From: Oscillospiraceae bacterium
Lineage (GTDB): Bacteria > Bacillota > Clostridia > Oscillospirales > Oscillospiraceae
DNA: 49,121 nt
Direction of reading: 5' to 3'
Assembly (NCBI GenBank): GCA_009779845.1
Contig: WRBE01000016.1
Location: forward strand, 1-49,121
Position numbers and translations under genes: made by a program. The notes below the pieces were generated by a model. That model was given only the letters and a program-made list of their open reading frames with translations, searched no databases and was not told the DNA's origin. Of this stretch, positions 44,307 through 49,121 are shown in pieces (positions within the stretch are counted from its first letter, which is position 1; every line of letters begins with the position of its first letter).

Positions 44307-45338
44307 ATGCAATTACAAGACATCCGCTCCATGCTTCCCGAAGAAATGAAAACAGCCATAGAAGCTCTTGGCGAACAGTCCTTCCGCGCCAAGCAGATAT
44401 TTGAGTGGCTTACCCGTGGCGTGGCGTGTTTTGATGAGATGACCAACCTTTCTGCCCCACTTCGGGAAACACTTAAAGAACATTTCACCCTCACCGTGCC
44501 GAAGCTGGCAGTAAAACAGACATCCAAAACCGATGGCACGATAAAATATCTTTGGGAGCTCTCCGATGGCAACTGTGTGGAGACTGTGCTCATGCATCAC
44601 CACCACGGCACCACGGTCTGTATCTCCAGCCAAGTGGGATGCCGGATGGGATGCAGCTTCTGCGCCTCTACCATTGGCGGGCTGGTACGGAACCTAGAAC
44701 CCTCGGAAATGCTGGGCCAGGTGCTATTTACCGCAAAGGAGAGCGGCCATGAAATTTCCAACATTGTCCTCATGGGAATCGGGGAGCCGCTGGACAATTT
44801 TGAGCATGTGATTCGCTTCTTAAAACTGGTCAATCACCCCGACGGACTGCACATTGGGATGCGGCATATTACGTTATCTACCTGCGGATTAGTAGAAGAG
44901 ATTGACAAATTGGGTATATATCAATTACAATTGACATTATCAGTATCGTTACACGCCCCGGACGATGAGACGAGAAATCGGTTGGTGCCGATGAATCGGC
45001 ATGGCGGTGTGGCAGAACTGCTGGCCGCCTGCAAGCGGTATTTTGACCGGACAGGCCGTCGGGTAAGTTTTGAATACGCCATGATTGACGGCGCAAACGA
45101 CAGCCCAGCGCAAGCCAAGTTGCTGGCAGAGCAGATGCGGTCTGTGGGCGGACATGTGAATCTAATTCCTCTAAATCCGGTCAGAGAGCGAGTGCTTACG
45201 CCCAGTGGGGCAGATAGGATTACCCGATTTACAAGTATACTCCGGCAAGGCGGCGTAAACGTCACCGTCCGTCGGAGCCTTGGCGGAGATATAGATGCCT
45301 CTTGCGGACAGTTGAGACGCAAGAAAGAGGGGGAGTAA
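44307..45338 (+). CDS. rlmN: Dual-specificity 23S rRNA/tRNA adenosine C2-methyltransferase RlmN
   Basis: A 343-residue radical SAM enzyme. The [4Fe-4S]-binding CRMGCSFC lies at about 112-119, with GEPLDNFEHVIRFL, LSVSLHAPDDETRNRLVPMN, LIPLNPVRE and the C-terminal catalytic cysteine in DASCGQLRRK. It methylates A2503 of 23S rRNA and A37 of some tRNAs. AGGAAA precedes the ATG. The next gene, prpC, follows after four bases. Confidence 0.95.
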   Translation: MQLQDIRSMLPEEMKTAIEALGEQSFRAKQIFEWLTRGVACFDEMTNLSAPLRETLKEHFTLTVPKLAVKQTSKTDGTIKYLWELSDGNCVETVLMHHHHGTTVCISSQVGCRMGCSFCASTIGGLVRNLEPSEMLGQVLFTAKESGHEISNIVLMGIGEPLDNFEHVIRFLKLVNHPDGLHIGMRHITLSTCGLVEEIDKLGIYQLQLTLSVSLHAPDDETRNRLVPMNRHGGVAELLAACKRYFDRTGRRVSFEYAMIDGANDSPAQAKLLAEQMRSVGGHVNLIPLNPVRERVLTPSGADRITRFTSILRQGGVNVTVRRSLGGDIDASCGQLRRKKEGE

Positions 45339-45342
45339 AAAT

Positions 45343-46089
45343 ATGATTGTTGCCGGACGGACGGACAAAGGAATCGTACGCAAGGACAATCAAGACCATT
45401 TCGAAATCAAGTGCGTGGCGGAAGACAAAGTGGTCATCGCCGTGGTTTGTGACGGGATGGGCGGTGCCAAGGCAGGCAACGTGGCAAGCCGGTTGGCAGC
45501 GGAGACGTTTGCCGAGGCCTTAGCAAATCAGCCCGGTGCGTTGTTAGACGACGGGCTGGTAGAGGATGCGCTGCGTGATGCCGTGACGGCGGCCAACCGT
45601 GTTGTCCACGAGATGGCCCGGACTGAGCCGGGTCGCCGTGGCATGGGCACCACCCTAGTGGGTGTCTTGGTGAGAGAGCAGGAGAAGGGGAAAAAGGCCT
45701 ATATCCTCAATGTGGGCGACAGCCGGGCGTATCATATATCCGGTGAGAATATTGTCCAGATTACAAGAGACCACTCCCTAGTGGCAGAAATGCTAACCCG
45801 AGGGGATATCACCCAAGACGAGGCCATGCGCCACCCCCATCGGAACCTGATTACAAGGGTAGTGGGCACCGAGCCGCAGGTGACTTGTGACTTGTTTCAA
45901 GTCAATTTGCAAACGGGAGACCGTCTGCTTCTTTGCTCGGACGGACTCACGAACACGGTGACGAATCAAGAAATGTTAGAAGAGATTCAGCACATCCCGG
46001 ACTTAGACAAATGTTGTGACATGCTAATCACCTTGGCCCTAGCAGCTGGCGGGCCGGACAATATCACAGCGGTGATGATTCGTATATAA
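45343..46089 (+). CDS. prpC: PP2C-family serine/threonine protein phosphatase
   Basis: A 248-residue PPM phosphatase with metal-site motifs RKDNQDHF, VCDGMGGAKAGNVAS, RGMGTTLVG, LNVGDSRAYHI, LLCSDGLTNTV and the final GGPDNITAV. It reverses phosphorylation by the kinase encoded next door; the pair controls cell-wall growth and translation in Firmicutes. AGGGGGAG precedes the ATG. Confidence 0.95.
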   Translation: MIVAGRTDKGIVRKDNQDHFEIKCVAEDKVVIAVVCDGMGGAKAGNVASRLAAETFAEALANQPGALLDDGLVEDALRDAVTAANRVVHEMARTEPGRRGMGTTLVGVLVREQEKGKKAYILNVGDSRAYHISGENIVQITRDHSLVAEMLTRGDITQDEAMRHPHRNLITRVVGTEPQVTCDLFQVNLQTGDRLLLCSDGLTNTVTNQEMLEEIQHIPDLDKCCDMLITLALAAGGPDNITAVMIRI

Positions 46090-46143
46090 GACTTAATAAA
46101 AAGAAGGCCCACCGGGCCAGATGTATAAAAGAGGAGAATGATA

Positions 46144-48060
46144 ATGGACAAATACCTAGGCACCGTATTAGACGGGCGATATGAATTGCTGGAAATTATC
46201 GGCACCGGCGGCATGGCCATGGTCTACAAGGCCCGTGACAATCGCTTAAACCGCTTGGTGGCGGTGAAAATCCTCAAAGAGGATTTGGCACTGGATGCCG
46301 ACTTCCGCAGACGGTTCCAGACCGAGTCTCAAGCTGTTGCGATGTTGTCTAGCCCGAACATTGTGGCGGTGTATGACGTGTCGAAAAGTCTGGAGACAGA
46401 GTATATTGTCATGGAGCTGATTGAGGGCATTACCCTCAAGCAGTACATGAACCGCAAGGGGAAGCTTAACTGGAAAGAGTCCCTGCACTTTGCAACGCAG
46501 ATTACAAAGGCACTGAGTCATGCCCACTCTCGGGGGATTATCCACCGGGATATTAAGCCCCATAATATCATGATATTAAAAGACGGCAGTGTGAAAGTGG
46601 CCGACTTTGGCATTGCGCGGTTGTTAGACGACCAGAATGCCACCATGACCCAAGAGGCATTAGGCTCTGTCCACTATATCAGCCCTGAGCAGGCCAAAGG
46701 TGGTCAGGTAGACGCACGGTCTGACTTGTATTCCGTGGGTGTGGTGTTATACGAAATGCTCACCAGCCGTTTGCCTTTTGATGGGGACAATGCGGTGTCG
46801 GTGGCCATTCAACACATTAGCTCAATCCCGCTGAGTCCGAGGGAGATAAACCCAGAGATTCCGGCGGGGTTAGAGGCCATCACCATGAAGGCCATGAACC
46901 CAGACTTAAATCTGCGCTATCAAACAGCGGATGACTTGCTCCGGGACTTTGAAGAGTTTCGGAAGAACCCCAACATCGTGTTCCCCTTCGGGGCGGCGTT
47001 TGGGATAGGCGCTATGGCTGGCGCAGTTGGCGGAGCTGCCGCATCTGCGGCGGCGCGACCGGGGGTTGCACCCACGGCAACGGGCCGCCCGCCGGGCCGT
47101 CCGGCTAGCAATGTTGCAAACTTAGATGATGATGAAGACCGGGGCCGCAAGAAAAGGCCCCTGACCAAGGAAGAAGAGCGGGATCGGCGCCATAACCGCA
47201 ACCGTAAGTCCAGAAAAGTGTCTACCATGCTGGGCGTAGGCGGCGTTGTTGTGGCTCTGATTGCAATCTTCATCTTCCTCTGGCAACTGATTTTAGGCAA
47301 CCTATTCGCCCCAGCTCCAGAGCGGGTTGAGGTAGATGACTTTGTCGGCCGTCAAGTTGAGCGGGTCTATACCGACCGAGACTATCTGGAAATCTATGAG
47401 TTTACCATCCAACATGAGCCAACGGACGAAGCTGTTGAGGGTACCATCCTCCGCCAGAATCCGTCTGCCGGCCGCACAGTCGCCCCGAATGATGATGGGC
47501 TGGTGCCTGTTACTCTCTTCGTGGCGGCACCCTCAGACAATATTGAGATGCCGTCTTTGGCCAATTTGAGTTATGAAGCGGCCCGGACACGGTTGATGGA
47601 ATTAGGTGTTTCTGCGGCAAACATCATGCGGCGGGAAGAGGCCAGCGACCAGATTATGGAAAACCATGTCATTAGCACCATCCCCGAAGCGGGTAGGGCT
47701 ATCCCGGAAGATGGCCCAGTGGTTCTGTTCGTGAGCACCGGCCCGGTAGAGCAGTTGTCACGAGTGCCGGATATGGTAGGAAGTACCCTGACCATCGCCG
47801 TTGATCGGTTGCGGCAAGAAAATCTGGTGGTTCGGGAAGAGTGGGAATATAATGCCGCCGCAAACGGTACGGTTATCCGGCAAAGCCATCCGGCAGGCAC
47901 GGAAGTGCCAGAACGGACAGAGATTACCCTAACCGTATCCAGAGGGCCGGAGCCGACGCCTACACCAACGCCTACACCTCCGCCCCCGACACCGACGCCT
48001 ACACCTCCGCCGAACGGTTATGAGAATGGTCCAGAGTTTCCGACCCTACCGGAGGAGTAA
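46144..48060 (+). CDS. prkC: PASTA-domain serine/threonine kinase PrkC
   Basis: A 638-residue membrane kinase. The kinase domain covers about 10-270, with GTGGMA (20-25), K42, HRDIKPHN (134-141) and DFG (154-156). An activation loop carries Thr167 and Thr169, typical autophosphorylation sites. A basic, low-complexity juxtamembrane region leads to one transmembrane helix (about 360-388). About three extracellular PASTA repeats follow and should bind peptidoglycan fragments or lipid II. The tail is Pro/Thr-rich (PTPTPTPTPPPP). The ATG at 46144 is preferred over 46138 because GAGGAG is then correctly spaced. Confidence 0.95.
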   Translation: MDKYLGTVLDGRYELLEIIGTGGMAMVYKARDNRLNRLVAVKILKEDLALDADFRRRFQTESQAVAMLSSPNIVAVYDVSKSLETEYIVMELIEGITLKQYMNRKGKLNWKESLHFATQITKALSHAHSRGIIHRDIKPHNIMILKDGSVKVADFGIARLLDDQNATMTQEALGSVHYISPEQAKGGQVDARSDLYSVGVVLYEMLTSRLPFDGDNAVSVAIQHISSIPLSPREINPEIPAGLEAITMKAMNPDLNLRYQTADDLLRDFEEFRKNPNIVFPFGAAFGIGAMAGAVGGAAASAAARPGVAPTATGRPPGRPASNVANLDDDEDRGRKKRPLTKEEERDRRHNRNRKSRKVSTMLGVGGVVVALIAIFIFLWQLILGNLFAPAPERVEVDDFVGRQVERVYTDRDYLEIYEFTIQHEPTDEAVEGTILRQNPSAGRTVAPNDDGLVPVTLFVAAPSDNIEMPSLANLSYEAARTRLMELGVSAANIMRREEASDQIMENHVISTIPEAGRAIPEDGPVVLFVSTGPVEQLSRVPDMVGSTLTIAVDRLRQENLVVREEWEYNAAANGTVIRQSHPAGTEVPERTEITLTVSRGPEPTPTPTPTPPPPTPTPTPPPNGYENGPEFPTLPEE

Positions 48061-48067
48061 TCCTGAC

Positions 48068-48955
48068 TTGAGAGAGGGAACTTTAATCCGGGCCTTGGCC
48101 GGATTCTACTACGTGACCGATGGTGACGATGACCCGATTGAGTGCCGTGCCCGCGGCAAGTTCCGCCAGACCGGGGAGACGCCTTTGGTGGGTGACCGGG
48201 TCAGTTTTTCCATGACCGATGGGGGAAAAGGTGTGGTGGAGGCCATTCATACGCGGCGGAACAGCTTCGTCCGGCCACCGGTGGCCAATGTGGACTGTAT
48301 GATTGTTCTCGCCAGTGCCGTAAACCCCATCACAGACCCCTTTCTGGTGGATCGCATCACGGCCATCGCTGCGACCAATGATGCGGAGAGTATTATTTGT
48401 ATCAACAAAACAGACCTGCATCCCGGCGATGGGTTGTTTGACATCTACACCGCCGCTGGGTTCCCCACCATCCGCACCAGTGCGAAGACAGGGGAGGGGG
48501 TAGCGGAACTCAAAGACCAAATCCACGGCAAAGTCTGTGCCTTTGTGGGCAATTCCGGGGTAGGGAAGAGCAGTATTCTAAACGCCTTAGAACCGGGGTT
48601 CACCATCAAAACCGCAGAGGTCAGCAGAAAACTGGGCCGGGGCCGCCACACCACCCGCCATGTGGAACTGTTTCCGCTTAGTTGTGGTGCCCAAGTTGCC
48701 GACACGCCGGGGTTTTCCTCGTTTGATATTGAAAAGATGAACCTGACAGGGAAGGAAGAATTGCAATACACTTTCCCCGACTTTGCGCCCTACCTAGGGC
48801 ACTGTCAGTTTCGTGATTGTGCCCATGTCTCCGAGTTGGGCTGTGCAGTACTGGCGGCCCTGCACGCGGGAGAGATTCAGGCCACCCGCCATGCCAGTTA
48901 TGTACGGCTGTATCAACAGGCGAAAGAAATGAAGAGCTGGGAACGCAAGAAATAG
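48068..48955 (+). CDS. rsgA: Ribosome small-subunit biogenesis GTPase RsgA
   Basis: A 295-residue circularly permuted GTPase. An N-terminal OB fold (REGTLIRALAGFYYV) precedes G4 INKTD, then G1 GNSGVGKSS (about 161-169) and G3 DTPG. The C-terminal zinc motif is in HCQFRDCAHVSELGC. It aids late 30S maturation. The TTG at 48068 gives the family-typical N-terminus and has GGAGGAG ten bases upstream; a longer frame from 48020 lies inside prkC. Its 3' end forms the left arm of a hairpin. Confidence 0.94.
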   Translation: MREGTLIRALAGFYYVTDGDDDPIECRARGKFRQTGETPLVGDRVSFSMTDGGKGVVEAIHTRRNSFVRPPVANVDCMIVLASAVNPITDPFLVDRITAIAATNDAESIICINKTDLHPGDGLFDIYTAAGFPTIRTSAKTGEGVAELKDQIHGKVCAFVGNSGVGKSSILNALEPGFTIKTAEVSRKLGRGRHTTRHVELFPLSCGAQVADTPGFSSFDIEKMNLTGKEELQYTFPDFAPYLGHCQFRDCAHVSELGCAVLAALHAGEIQATRHASYVRLYQQAKEMKSWERKK

Positions 48956-48969
48956 CGTTCCCAGCTCTT
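48932..48969. terminator. 15-bp hairpin terminator starting inside the rsgA end
   Basis: Arms 48932-48946 and 48955-48969 are exact reverse complements; the left arm is coding (rsgA) and the loop contains most of the stop codon. T-rich sequence follows to 48989. It lies between rsgA and the convergent LytTR gene. Confidence 0.75.
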
Positions 48970-48998
48970 GGTGTTAGGCTTCTTTTTCTGTGCGCTTT

Positions 48999-49121
48999 CT
49001 ACCCCAGGGTTTTCAAAAGAGCAGTCATTTTCCGCACGGCGATGGGGACGAGTGCGCCGTCTATCATTTCAAGCTCACGAGTGGCCTTATCCACACGTTT
49101 TATATGATCCACATTCACAAC
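48999..49121 (-). CDS. LytTR-type regulator, C-terminal fragment
   Basis: The last 40 codons of a gene running off the right edge on the minus strand: VVNVDHIKRVDKATRELEM then IDGALVPIAVRKMTALLKTLG and a TAG at 48999-49001. The pattern N-V-D-H-I then D-G-x-L-V-P-I-A-x-R-K matches the end of LytTR DNA-binding domains (response regulators that bind direct repeats). The receiver part, if any, is outside the window. Confidence 0.65.
   Translation of the reverse strand, partial: VVNVDHIKRVDKATRELEMIDGALVPIAVRKMTALLKTLG

Overview
The window looks like a chromosomal segment of an anaerobic, S-layer-bearing Firmicute of the class Clostridia, most likely an Oscillospiraceae-like lineage. The basis is the mix of genes: Rex, a Ni-CODH-like gene with its ferredoxin, several SLH-domain surface proteins, Hsp33, c-di-AMP cyclase with YbbR, RemA beside gmk, and the gmk-rpoZ-priA-def-fmt-rsmB-rlmN-prpC-prkC-rsgA order typical of clostridia. 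Many starts are TTG or GTG behind good Shine-Dalgarno sites. I see no rRNA, tRNA or CRISPR array.

Region 1 (1-18.8 kb) alternates surface proteins with regulators and metabolism. It holds a tandem AbrB-like regulator, then rex co-oriented with an SLH protein carrying a Cys/His peptidase-like core. Next are an SLH protein with eight near-identical 24-residue Cys-rich repeats, an unrecognised membrane protein, and an RCC1-repeat SLH protein. A SLC13-type transporter follows, then a folate operon (folA, folE, an HD phosphohydrolase, folP, a folB-folK fusion), and a fourth SLH protein. An AT-rich FRG-domain gene sits inside the folate operon. Convergent gene pairs here are separated by perfect 15-20 bp hairpins.

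Region 2 (18.9-30 kb) holds a P-type Ca2+-ATPase-like pump and an Rrf2-cooS-cooF-FAD/NAD oxidoreductase cluster. These are followed by a DUF3298-like protein, yerC, a methyltransferase, hslO, and a DUF3343/cysteine-desulfurase-like pair preceded by a candidate structured leader. The CODH-like protein keeps all six C-cluster ligands and the B/D-cluster cysteines. It lacks the catalytic lysine and the histidine proton relay of characterised CODHs. This cluster is the best candidate in the window for an undescribed system.

Region 3 (30-49.1 kb) is housekeeping: cdaA-cdaR, DUF5685-dnaJ, a membrane protein, yicC, remA, gmk, rpoZ, priA, def, fmt, rsmB, rlmN, prpC, prkC, rsgA, and the end of a LytTR regulator. 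Into this order are inserted a 162-bp MITE-like element with 29-bp perfect inverted repeats and three copies of a hairpin-rich dispersed repeat. Beside the repeats lie two single AT-richer genes, a VOC protein and a DUF554 protein.
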